Shown here in pieces: positions 34,287-44,530 of a DNA stretch of 64,000 nucleotides; position 1 is the first letter of the stretch, and the number at the start of each line of letters is the position of its first letter. The DNA is taken from NCBI GenBank assembly GCA_003586115.2, contig QVOM02000034.1, positions 134,585,598-134,649,597 on the forward strand, in the 5' to 3' direction. Source of the DNA: Salvator merianae. Lineage: Eukaryota; Chordata; Lepidosauria; Squamata; Teiidae. Made by a program: the position numbers and the translations under genes. The notes under the pieces were generated by a model that saw only the letters and a list, made by a program, of their open reading frames with translations, was not told the origin of the DNA and made no database searches.

Positions 34287-34990
34287 GTGACTGAAAGCTG
34301 TAGATGCAAATACTACATATTGATGCTATCAGAGTGACCCATAATACCTGCAAAAGCACAAGCAATTGGATACAGCCTTATTTAGTTAGACAAACTCTCT
34401 ACATAATTAAAAGAAGAAATAATACTTTTTATAGAAGATGAAGGGAAATAAAGCTGATCCTCTCTAATGGGGCACCACCTGTCTGCTGGTAACTTAGAGG
34501 AGGGTGAGTGTGTGAGTACAGGTGTATCACAGTGATCCTCTAGTTCTGTAGACAGCAAGAACTAAGGCAAAGGGGAAGTTTAAGGGGATAATCAAGTTAA
34601 GAAATAAAAAAAAAAATGTACCAAGTCAGAACTTTCCTGTTTCAGTCTTTCTAACATGTTGGTTTCAGTAAGCCTTCATAGAAGTCTACCATCCATGGAA
34701 CTTGTTATGCCTTAAATTATTCTAGCTAAAGAGTTTTCCATGTCCTTCCTGATCGCTACAACATTATGTTAGTCCACAGAATCCAACACACATACTGGAT
34801 GTGATATTTATGTTAAAAAATTATCAGAAACTCAATTAGATCTTACTACTGGATCAAATATTATTGGTCCCCCCCCCCCGCACACCCCTTACATAAACTC
34901 AGATTAAGCCAGCATGAAATTAACACACCTACTTAATTAAATAATCATAATAATAATTGCATGGGAAAAGCTACCAAGATGTTGAATTGA
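34287..34990. other. No recognisable feature
   Basis: Unclassified; a C homopolymer of about ten bases lies at 34,870-34,879. Confidence 0.45.
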
Positions 34991-34994
34991 ATAA

Positions 34995-35110
34995 TGGATT
35001 CCCCAGGAGTAATAAGCATTTGTTTATTTGTTTACATTTATATACTGTCCTGTACCTCATGATCTTAGGTCAAATTACAGCTTCTGTCATTGCCTTCACA
35101 AAGCACTGAT
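34995..35110 (-). mobile_element. L2-like tail fragment, antisense
   Basis: TTTGTTTATTTGTTTACATT followed by TATACTGTCCTGTACC and TGATCTTAGGTCAAATTACAG is the antisense of an L2-type 3' end. Short and diverged. Confidence 0.5.
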
Positions 35111-35463
35111 GTTATTTTATCCAAAGCTGGGTAGAGTCAGGATTTTTTTTTCCCCCAAAGTAAGCCAGTCCCAAAATATGCTAATACTGAAAACATAAAC
35201 TTTTCCTCTTTGGGAGGGGGTCATTTGTGAAGTTCAAAGTCTGTGTTTCTCAATTTCCCATTGTCCTCATACATTCAGAGCATCTTGTGGATTCTTTTAG
35301 CATTGTGTGAAATATGAATAATTATCTGAGTGATCACAAAAATAGCAGCAACTATATGAACTCTCTTACCTACTTATGTCAAGCAAATGAAACTGTACTT
35401 GACTGGGGAGTTTGCAAATTCTCCTGAATGTTTTATAAACAAGATTGCAAAAACAGCAGAGAA

Positions 35464-35530
35464 AGGAAGGAAGGAAGGAAGGAAGGAAGGAAGGAAGGAA
35501 GGAAGGAAGGAAGGAAGGAAGGAAGGAAGG
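35464..35530. repeat. (GGAA)n microsatellite
   Basis: About 17 pure GGAA units. The antisense frame of Phe-Leu-Pro-Ser repeats is an artefact of the array. Confidence 0.95.
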
Positions 35531-35589
35531 ATGGTTTAAAAATGTGATAGGGTGAGAGTAGGGATTACTCATATTTTCCAGATTAGAGG

Positions 35590-36640
35590 AAAAACCAACC
35601 CAAAACTTTCAAATGCAGTCCACGGATGTGCACTCTTCTTTTGCAAACATCGGTGAAATAAGAAGAGTTTTGCATGTTAACATTGCCTAGGGGATTATGT
35701 ATTAGCATGTATAGTCCTGGTACTCCTTAGCTCCATTTCAGGAGCAGCAGCTGGTTTCAAGCACTCCTCATCTAATTCAATGAAAATGAGACAGCTGAGT
35801 GAATGAAGATAATTTAATAATGAATGGCTCTAACTTATCAGGAAAGCTCTCCATTCCTTTTTGACAGCTGCTGCTTCTAAGTGCAATTTAATAAGGGAGT
35901 CACAGTCATTTGGCATAGAAACAAGTGCTTACTGCAAGGGGAAGGGGAAAAAAGCCTTTCCCCAGCAAGTTGACATCATTTGCAAAATAGCACATGCAAG
36001 TGGGTGGGTGACAGAATGTGCATAAAACACCCTACAGCAGTTGCAAAGCCTCATTCTTGATTGCTGAGATGTGATTAAAAACAAAAGCAGCTTTGAGAAA
36101 CTTCATGGTTCATAACAAACAAGGCAAATTTCTGCATATCAAAACTGTGCCCAAAACATTGCAAACCAGAGCTGCTTCAAAATGTTTAGCAACCAAATCC
36201 CTCTGGATGTTACAAGATGTATTTGTATCTTAACTGCTTGTTACCAGCAGGGTGGAATTCCAACATTGCCTCATTGTGCTCATAGGTCTAAGGGCAGAAA
36301 TAGATTTCACTTTTGATGCAGGCTGCAAGTGAAAATGAAATTCTTATGTCAAATTCTGCACCTTCTTCCAAAATGCTCAGGCAGATTTGTTGTATCAAGA
36401 TCAGAAGTGCAGCGAAGTAATTGTAAATCATGGAATAAATAGTCTCCTGGGTTGTTCTTTAGATGTGGCATGTATTTCCTCTATTATGAAGAATACAATG
36501 AGTATTTTTCAACCTGTCTACATTCTTGATACAGAGAATCTAAAACTGCAATTTCTGCACTTCCTCGGGACTAAATCCTATTCCACATAATAGGACTTAT
36601 TTCTGAGTAAAGATGCACATGATAATATAGTAGCTTTCAG
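35590..36640. other. Non-repetitive block; candidate conserved non-coding DNA
   Basis: This stretch shows no transposon ends, no tandem structure and no long frames. About 35,790-35,940 has E-box CAGCTG words beside TAAT-type homeodomain cores (AATTTAATAATGAATGG), a composition often seen in vertebrate developmental enhancers. This is an impression from composition only; conservation cannot be tested here. Confidence 0.3.
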
Positions 36641-36679
36641 CTCACTTGCAAAATCTGCAATCATACAAGGAGAACCCTT

Positions 36680-37140
36680 ACTATACTGTTAGGAAAGATT
36701 CACACAGTACTTTTATGACATTGCAAATGTGTCATGAATATGCTTTTTTCTGCATGACCCTGCATCCTCATGGCACACTGGGTCCATTGCATGAAAGCAG
36801 TGTCCATATAGGCAAGGACCTTTACTCATGCAGGCTCCATGCTGCCATGGATACTTGTTAGAGCACTTAAATGGCAGAGAGGAAGGAAAAGCTCTGGCAG
36901 TTCTTCCTGCTGCTCCCCTCTGTCATCATCAACCATGACGTGCTGCCACCATTTGAGGAAGCCTATCTATTTCATTGGCAATGTGCCCATAGTCATGGGG
37001 GCATTTTCAGTGTCCCAGACCAGCAACATCACAGTGAGAGATCCAGGGGCCGCAGATTGTGTGCAATCAGTATAGTGTCACATTAAGTGTAACATTGTCC
37101 TTAATGCACATAGAGACTGTGATCAGACCCACTTAAAGAG
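36680..37140. repeat. Possible dispersed repeat
   Basis: Words such as CTCCATGCTGCCATGGATAC and AATGGCAGAGAGGAAG have the style of the MITE-like blocks elsewhere, but no ends or TSD were found. Overlapping 71-78-codon frames in two phases at 36,839-37,086 lack domains and are not called. Confidence 0.3.
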
Positions 37141-37631
37141 ATGCCTTCTGGGTGAATTTGAGGTAGGGACATCGAACATTTTAGTCCTGAATGTGCCTTA
37201 CCTTGCCTCAAAGTCTTAAAAGGGTCGTCTCTTCTTCACATGAAAATCTTAAGACCAAGGGTGACTCATTCTTCAGGTCACATGTGTGGAAAGCTTAGGA
37301 GGGAAATCTAGCCAGTCCCAGCATGGGAACAAATCCTGCCATCCAGCAGCCAATCAGGGCCTCAGAAACCTGGACTGGTGGCAGCCAATGAGTGTTGGTG
37401 CTAGGGAGACATTGCCAGACTTTGAGTCAAAGGAATAGCCACGCCTGGAAATATGTGATAGGATTATTCTTTGAATGCCTTTTTTTAAACAATTACAGAA
37501 GGAGTGCATTTTCTAAAAGAAGTCATTGAAAAATAGCCCTGTCTGCACCCAGAGAAGAATGTGCACATTTGCAGCACATTCCATCTGCCATCCAGCCTGC
37601 CTTAAATATCAATGATTTGGGTGTGTATGTG
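37141..37631. other. No recognisable feature
   Basis: Two CCAAT words (about 37,350 and 37,385) occur, but without a CpG-rich context or a gene. Confidence 0.45.
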
Positions 37632-37634
37632 TCT

Positions 37635-37925
37635 GGGCCTTTTTGCACTTTCTACCTTAGAATGGGATAATAAGGTAGAACAGTTCCCAAGTTGTCATGG
37701 TGATCAAGGAAGCGGTGTGTGACTGTGCAGTCACAGATGCTGCACGGCCTGCAGCATTTGCACCAGGAATTAGGCGGAAATGGTGCTTACTGGGAGTGGT
37801 CCAGCTGTTAGTAGTGATCGGAAGCAACTGCAGATGCTCCCAATTGCTAGGGCCTCCACAAAATGTGGATACACTGAGCTAGTGAACATCTAGATGCTCA
37901 CTAGCACAATAGTGTGAACAGGTCC
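37635..37925. mobile_element. Non-autonomous DNA transposon (GGCC TIR family)
   Basis: Left end GGCCTTTTTGCAC and inverse right end GGACCTGTTCACA form the TIR; TCTG occurs at both outer edges (37,632-37,635 and 37,926-37,929), a 3-4-bp TSD depending on where the end is set. The interior shares TGCAGATGCTC, GAGGCTCCACAAAAT and TCACTAGC-type blocks with 3,566-3,948. Non-coding. Confidence 0.6.
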
Positions 37926-37929
37926 TCTG

Positions 37930-38930
37930 TTTTTGTGTTCCAAGCCTAACATTTTTATGGAATGCTTAAAAAACTTCCACCTCTCTCTTTCACACATACA
38001 ACATTCTCCTCAGCCTGCAGCCCTGGCCACCTTTTCTCTCTTTCCCCCTGGTCAAGGGGCTCTCCAGAAGATAAGGGAAAATGCCAACATTATTCAAAAA
38101 TGCCACTGTTTCTGCACTGCAGCCTCTTGGGAGACCATTAGGTTGGCCCAGAGCAGAAGCGTGACTTCACACTATTTTTTCAACCACACACCACCATTTA
38201 TGGTCACAAATGCAACCAACTGATCCAGCTGCACTGCCAGCATGCCATATGGTGACTTGCACTGGTGCAGTGAGAAGAATGCTGACTTTTCCTTGAAGGT
38301 GTGAGAGATCCCAGAGGTTTTTTTAGATGAACTGGCAGTGTCCTTGATTATATGCCAGAGAATAGAAGTGAATTCCTTTTTTTTCCCTTTGCTTTTATAG
38401 AAATAAAGGAACCAAACGTACCTACAGAACCTAATTGCAGCACCAATCATAATGGCATTGTGTTCTGAATTTCCCTGGCCCCGCCTGACAGTATCATTGC
38501 CTGATGGGAAAGGACAAATACTCAGCAAAACTGAGAAGTCTGCCTAAGCCTTTTGATAGAAAATGAGGTCTTAATATTGGGTTTTCCAGATTGAATTTCG
38601 GGTTCTAGGCTCATGCTTATGTTAGTTGAGCCAGGCAGAGGCAGGATAAGCAAAAGAAGGGGGAGGGTACTTTTCAAATTGCAGTGAGGGAATTCCCAGT
38701 AAAGATTTGATGGGCAGAGGCAACTTCCTCCTTCTCTTTGCAGCAGGATCCATTTTAATTCTGGAACTGTAGGGTAGAGAGTACCTCTCTCTCCTTCAAA
38801 GGAGAGAGGGACAACCCCTATGAATCATTCCTTATATTCAAATAGGCAAACACTGCCAAGGGAAACAGAAAGTCTCTTCAAGCTGCAGTAGCAGCAGCTG
38901 CATGCAGGAGGGAACTGTTTGATGAGATCC
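37930..38930. other. Unclassified region
   Basis: An antisense 118-codon frame at 38,172-38,528 and a sense 96-codon frame at 37,933-38,223 overlap and lack domain signatures. No repeat boundaries. Confidence 0.4.
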
Positions 38931-38934
38931 AAGA

Positions 38935-39135
38935 GCTCTTTAAACAGCTCTGTTGCTTGTGCCATAATGATGCTTATGGTGGCATAGTAGGGGAAGAGCA
39001 TGGCATCTATGTTGACAACCACACTCTCCCTCTGCATTCCATGGCCAATGAGGTTATGGTACAATGCAGACACTGTACCCTCACTGTACATTCAAGGTGC
39101 CATGAAGGCATCATGTGGATTCTACCAGAGACATA
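38935..39135. repeat. Dispersed repeat related to 16,040-16,320
   Basis: Shares GATGCTTATGGTGGCATAG-like and GGTGCCATGAAGGCATCATG-like blocks with the 16-kb copy. Ends and class unknown. Confidence 0.45.
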
Positions 39136-40134
39136 AAACAGTAAGGCAGAAGTTTGAGCTGTCAACTATTCAAGGAAAAGTATTTTAGCTGATTGATTGC
39201 CTCAATAATTAACTAATAAATTAGATATAAATAATTCACATAGTACCAAAATTTCAAGCTTCTTAAGGGAAGATACTTAAAAAGCTCATGATGCATTTCA
39301 AATTAATAACCAAATTTCTCATTACCAGGATAAAAAAAAAGCTATTTCACTCCTCATTACAGTAATAAACCAGTATCAAAATAACTACTAGAAATATATG
39401 CCAGTCACAGTATAATATCACAAAATTGATTCCAGTTAATCAGGAAAAAAATTATCCTATCATGCAAATAAAATGCTACCATGATTTCTTTTAGGTGACT
39501 GCTAAAGATTTATCTTAGCTGCCAGGCAGGCATTCCCTATGTGAATGGATACGTCTCTATTCTTCCTATCCTGTTTTCAATAATATTTTTAGTTAAACTA
39601 TATTTATTTTAAATGGTTTTTAAACTTATTTTAAAGTCTATATTGCAAACTTCTATGGGATTTTTAAACCGTTATTTATAGCCAACATAGCATCCATTCT
39701 GACTATCCACTCTAATAGTCTTTCTAGGTTTAAGGGTAGCATATTAATAAACCAGATAAGCAGGAGCAGCATAATAATTAATCTAACATTATGCTGAGAT
39801 TACAATTTGCAATTGCATAAACATTATACCAACCAGCTATACCATGGCAACTTATATGAAATAAGTATCTATGTGCCTGCACATCGAGTCTTTATCTAGT
39901 TAAAAGACTCATATATGTGATACTGGATGAAAAACATGTTTAATGTTGACTTGTTATCTAGTAATGAAGACCAAATGCCTAGAAATCTCCTGACATCATT
40001 TGTTTCTGATAAGAAATGAATTCATTTGACAGAAGTTGTCCTTAATTTCTTATACTATTTCTTAGTAGTGTCATGCAATCATATTTTCATCTTCTTGCTA
40101 TCACTTTTTTGATTGCATACAATATGAATTGTAA
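39136..40134. other. No recognisable feature
   Basis: Very AT-rich; no element or frame assigned. Confidence 0.45.
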
Positions 40135-40514
40135 AAGTTGTATATTATTCAAAGTTTTATTGTTGTCTTTAAAAACTTACAATGGACAGACTTCAGGAGA
40201 ATATTACACTTTCTGATAAAGGATTATAATGTTTGTAAAAGAGGTAACTCCACCACATATAAACATAAATGCCTCTATTCCCATATTTATGTCAGCACTG
40301 AGGATACAAAAACATCAAACCCTTTTGATAACCTTATTGGAGTATAACACCATCTTAATCAGTGTAATTCATGGACTTTTGAGATTTTATTTCCTGTAAC
40401 CTTGTCAGAAAATACTGTTGCTTGCTCCTCTTTAGTGAAGATAGTATTAAAATCTGATTCCCACACAGTTTTTGGTGTATCTGAAGATTTGCCAGTTCAA
40501 GTAATTCATATCTA

Positions 40515-41390
40515 ATGAAGAAGTTGTATGAGATCAGAATTTTGAAAGATTGTCAGGACTTTAAAAAAGAAATGGGTGTGCTACATGCAGAAGTTCAAGA
40601 AATGAAAGATAAGGTGCTGAAATTAGAAGAGGAATCTAATAAGTTAGATTCTAGAATGGCAGCTCTTCAGACAATAACTATGGCACAAGATATGCAAATG
40701 GAGACATTTCAACAAACACAATTAATTTCAGACTTTTGATCAATGGAATACTTTATTAGATTTAGAAATATACCAGAAGAAGAAGGAGACAATATACAGC
40801 AGTGGATAATTAACACATTCTCTCAATTACTTCATGTGGAAGGGGGATTTTTAGAATAAGAAATTGATAAAGTTTACTGAATCAATACTAGGATGCCAAG
40901 ATAAATAAAGTGCCAAAGGATGTATTGATACTCTTCATGAAAAAAATACACAAGAGATGTTGTTCTAGTGAGGCATTATGAGTCACCATTATGTACTGAT
41001 CAAACTCCTATTATTTTACTAAAGGAAGTTCTGGGGGAAAAATCTACAGAGAAGCAAGGATAATATGAGGCTAGCAAATCTACTTAAAAAAAAAGAAGAA
41101 GAATTTATCATTCAGATAGGATCTCCCAGGAGGGGTAATTTGCACTTGGAATCAGCAAATGTTTAGACTAAATTCAGTGGAGAGGATGCAAAACTTTCTG
41201 CTGAAGTAAGGAAAAAAATGGAGGAAATGGAGGAAGAATCACAGATGTTTGAAGAAGAAGAAGTAGTACAATCTAAAGAAATACTATGAGCAGGATTGTT
41301 GATGGATGTGCAGCAAAAGAGGCAAGAAGCAGACCAATAAGCCTTAGATCCATCAGAATCTGATAATATTGAAGATCAAGATGAAATGTA
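40515..41390 (+). pseudogene. L1 ORF1 remnant
   Basis: Starts MKKLYEIRILKDCQDFKKEM and runs into a heptad-like Lys/Glu/Leu coiled coil (residues ~10-55: VQEMKDKVLKLEEES, LDSRMAALQ), the trimerisation segment of L1 ORF1 RNA-binding proteins. After the stop at 40,737 other frames continue with FRNIPEEEGDN, like the RRM-type segment of ORF1, and an acidic tail ending just before ORF2. Internal stops abolish function. Confidence 0.75.
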
Positions 41391-42619
41391 AACTTCTAAC
41401 TTTAAATGTAAATAGCCTGAACGTACCAAAGAAACAGAAGGAATTGTTTTCATATGCTTTAAAAATTTAAGCTAGATCTGATTTATATTGAAGAAATCAC
41501 ATTTGTAAAATGGATGAAAAGTATTTGATTCAAAAAATATTGAGACAGGAATGTATTATGTCAGGCCCAAAAAAGAAAAATGGTGTAGTGGTATATGTCA
41601 AACAACATGTGAATCCAGAACTAAAAATAGCAGATAAAGATGGAAGATTTCTTGGAGTAGAGGTAGAAATAAATAGAATTAAAACTTTAATGTTAGGGAT
41701 ATACGCCCCAAATATGGGGAAATTTTTTTTTTTAAGATTTAAGAGACAAAATATTGGACCTCCATCATGAAAACTGATGTCATCTTGGAGATTGGAATGG
41801 AGTAATTAATCCGATGATAGACAAAATGGCTACAAGTGATATCAAGGCCACACAAGGTAAATTACCAAAATCTTTTTTTTGATTTGATGGAAATTTTGCA
41901 AGTAGTGGACATTTGGAGATATAAAAATGGTAATAGAAAAGAATATACATATTTTTCAGAAAGACACAAATCTTTCAGAATTGGCCTGATTTTAATGTCT
42001 AGGATGATTACAAACCCAGTACTGGAGTGGACATTCTACCTAAAGAATGATTTGCAGACCATAACCTTGTAAAAGTAGTGATTGTGTATAGACTGAGAAA
42101 ACCTAGATGAAGAATAAATGAATATATATTTTAAAAAGAAGAAGTGATAGAACAATGTAAAAGAAAAAATCAGGAATATTTTGAAGACAATTTAAATACA
42201 GGGACACACCTGAATATAGTATGGGATGGTGGCAAAGCTTTCATCAGAGGACATTTAATCAGAATTAATAATGAAATTAGGGGGGGGGAAAAACAAGATA
42301 AAAGGGAAAAAAATTGGATGAGATTAAGAAGAAAGAGATGGAATTAAAGCAAAACCCTGACTGTCAAGAAACTTTGAGAAATTTACAAATTCTACAAAGG
42401 GAACTTTCAATGATGGTTGTTGAGGAATTGGAAAGGAAATTGACTTATTTGAAGCAAAATAATTTTGAATCAGCTGATAAGCCAGGGAAGTGGCTGGTGT
42501 ACAAGTTGAGAAAGGAAAAAGCAAAAAAGGTTATTAGAAAATTGAAAGACTCTAGTAAAGAAGTAACAAATGGAACAACAACAACAAAAATGTATGGAAA
42601 TGTTTTACATAATCAATAA
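41385..42619 (+). pseudogene. L1 ORF2 endonuclease and linker remnant
   Basis: ORF2 begins near ATGAAATGTAAACTTC at 41,383, giving LLTLNVNSLN, the N-terminal NxN of L1 endonucleases. The open 86-codon piece 41,510-41,770 encodes GVVVYVKQHVNPELKI and LGIYAPN, followed by GDWNGVINP (about 41,788) across a frameshift. Frames 41,836-42,619 cover the late endonuclease and the Lys-rich linker (VYKLRKEKAKKVI). No reverse transcriptase follows. Confidence 0.82.
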
Positions 42620-42654
42620 TAAAACTTTTTGCTTCATTAACTGTATTCTTTAAA

Positions 42655-42850
42655 TGCTATTTATTTCGATCATTTATATCACGCTTTTCTTCTGAAGAAT
42701 TCAAAGTGGCACAAATTATTGTTTTTCCCATGATTTTATCTTCACAACAAACTTATGCAGTTGACTGGAGACTGCCTGGCTCAAACCCACCCAGTGAGAT
42801 TCCATGGGTGAATGTGAATCCAGCTACAGTTAGGACAGGGCATTGGTTTC
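42655..42850 (-). mobile_element. Sauria-type SINE, antisense
   Basis: Antisense order of consensus blocks: TTTATATCACGCTTTTCTTC (tail), TTTTATCTTCACAACAAAC, CCCAGTGAGATTCCATGG, and a degraded tRNA head near 42,810-42,850. It matches the reverse complement of the Sauria SINE body (CACAACAACCCTGTGAGG and CCCAGTGAGCTTCATGG in the consensus I recall). It lies just beyond the broken end of the L1. Confidence 0.72.
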
Positions 42851-43231
42851 CAGGTGGTACTGACAAGAAACTTCAATTCTCTCTAAACTATCTTTTTAGA
42901 ATATATGATTTGTGTGATCCTGTCCTTCTTGCTTTAGTTTGCTCATTGTCATTTAATTATCAGGAAAATCCTGGAGAAGTTTACAAGTGGTGCCAACACA
43001 TTAGCTGCTTTTGATATATGCAACCCAAATTTGGTCATATGGAGGAGGAGAAAAGAAAATACAGTCCTATAAGAAATCGTTTCTTAAGGTGGTAATTTTC
43101 TTAGCCTTTTATCACTTTATCCAAGGAAAGCAATGACATCTGTGTTGAGTGAAAGAAGGAACAAATTCCTTATGTCTTAGTTTAGCATAGAAATATGCCA
43201 AACGGCTTCTATTCAAACCCAGTTCATATTG

Positions 43232-43260
43232 AGTGGGGGTGGGGGTGGGGGTGGGGTGGA
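43232..43260 (+). repeat. (GGGGGT)n tract, G-quadruplex-prone
   Basis: Four G runs of four or five bases separated by single T residues. Confidence 0.9.
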
Positions 43261-43365
43261 AGTATTTGTTTGTGAACCCAATCCTCTCTTATGTTCATTT
43301 TAAGTATTTGAAGTACAATCCAACCTGGGTGAGTTTGATGAGCTGTTCTATGAGCAGTTAGAGGC

Positions 43366-43422
43366 GTTCCTGTGCCTTTAAAGTGTGCCTGTGCCTTTAA
43401 GAAAGTGTGTACCTGTGCCTTT
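43366..43422 (+). repeat. Short tandem repeat of CCTGTGCCTTTAA
   Basis: About three imperfect copies of a 13-19-bp unit (CCTGTGCCTTTAAAG, CCTGTGCCTTTAAGA, CCTGTGCCTTTTG) directly before the long repeat at 43,573. Confidence 0.75.
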
Positions 43423-43572
43423 TGCAGTTGGGTAATTGAAGTTCTGATGACTGCTATTTTAAAGGTTGTTGGCTACTTTGTTTTGTGTTCTGCTGCCAGG
43501 GAAACTGGTTTACTATTGGCTTTAATGGGAATCAGGAGGGAGGGGAAAGCTCAAGGGAAGGAATTTGTGAGT

Positions 43573-44530
43573 ATAAAGGCATGTTCCAACGCAGCATTTA
43601 ATCAGTTTTCAGGTCGTCTTCAGTTCCTGCTGGCCCAATATGATTTTGCCTTTCTGTAGTTTTTCTGAACTAAATCAGTAAAATCCAGACTACTTTGCAT
43701 TCAGATTTAATGAGTTCTCACCCCATTCCAGATCACAAGCCCGTTCTATTTTGTGATGTAAGAGCACAGAGAGCAACTATTTGGGAGGGACCATGCTTCT
43801 TTGGGGGGGTGCAGATGGAGAGATCCTCATTTCCTGCCATCCAATGACAGATGTTGTTGTGGGTGCTGTACTTGGGAGGGTGGGCACTGCTGCCAGCAGG
43901 GGTGGAAGGGCGGGGAGCACAGTACTTCCTTCCAGCTCCTTTATCCACCTGTCCACTACTGCCAGGAGAAAAAAAGTCATACTCCATTTTCTTTTGCCAA
44001 TCTGTGGTCCTTCCTCCTCCTTTATCCTCCATTTGGCATTGCAAGGAAGAAATTAAAGTCTTTCTCCACCTCCACCTGCTGATTACACCAAAAAATGGAG
44101 CCTCCCACATGTTGTCCCCCCTTCATGGACCTCTCCCTGCTTTTGTGCTACTTTTAAATCGTGCAATTGCACAAAAGTACAATTGCAAAAGAGCAGAAAT
44201 CACAGTCTGCCCTTTAAGAAGCTTTATTGTGTGATAAATGTGGAATGGCAATTCTGCTTGTATAGATACAGGCTTGAGGGGGAGAAGGAGCAAAAGGTGA
44301 ATGACTAGTAATGTCATCAAGTGAATCCATTTTATGAGATGGCAGCAGGGACATACAGAAGGTGGAGTTTGACTTGCTCACCTCTGTGAAGTCAAGATTT
44401 GAACACTGGGACTGCAGCCAATTGCTGACTGCACAGGGACTGCACAGGGATTTGGTAAGGGGTGGAAACAGAAAAGCTATGGTTTCCCTATGCTAAGTAC
44501 AGAAAACATCAATGTGAGAACGAGCTCTGC
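43573..44530 (+). repeat. Long unclassified repeat, copy A
   Basis: Colinear with 47,224-47,421 plus 48,163-49,055. Shared runs include CATTTAATCAGTTT, TCCAGACTACTTTG, ACTATTTGGGAG, TGCCAGGA(A)GAAAT and CAATTGCACAAAAGT. The 91-127-codon frames here (43,733-44,234, both strands) overlap in several phases and are not conserved with copy B, so I do not call genes. The right end seen in copy B is replaced by other DNA after about 44,530. Confidence 0.7.

Larger units (their letters stand above)
40135..42620 (+). mobile_element. L1-clade LINE, 5' portion (second lineage)
   Basis: Sense element holding a 5' region, a decayed ORF1 and the first third of ORF2 (endonuclease and linker), then lost before the reverse transcriptase. 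A Sauria SINE follows at 42,655. Retention of the 5' part with loss of the 3' part is the opposite of ordinary 5' truncation, so a later deletion or rearrangement removed the rest. Confidence 0.85.

Noticed and set aside
35461..35530. CRISPR-like or satellite array
   Set aside because: It is a simple 4-bp microsatellite in a vertebrate genome; there are no spacers.
37320..37440. Promoter suggested by two CCAAT words
   Set aside because: No CpG island, TATA context or downstream gene.
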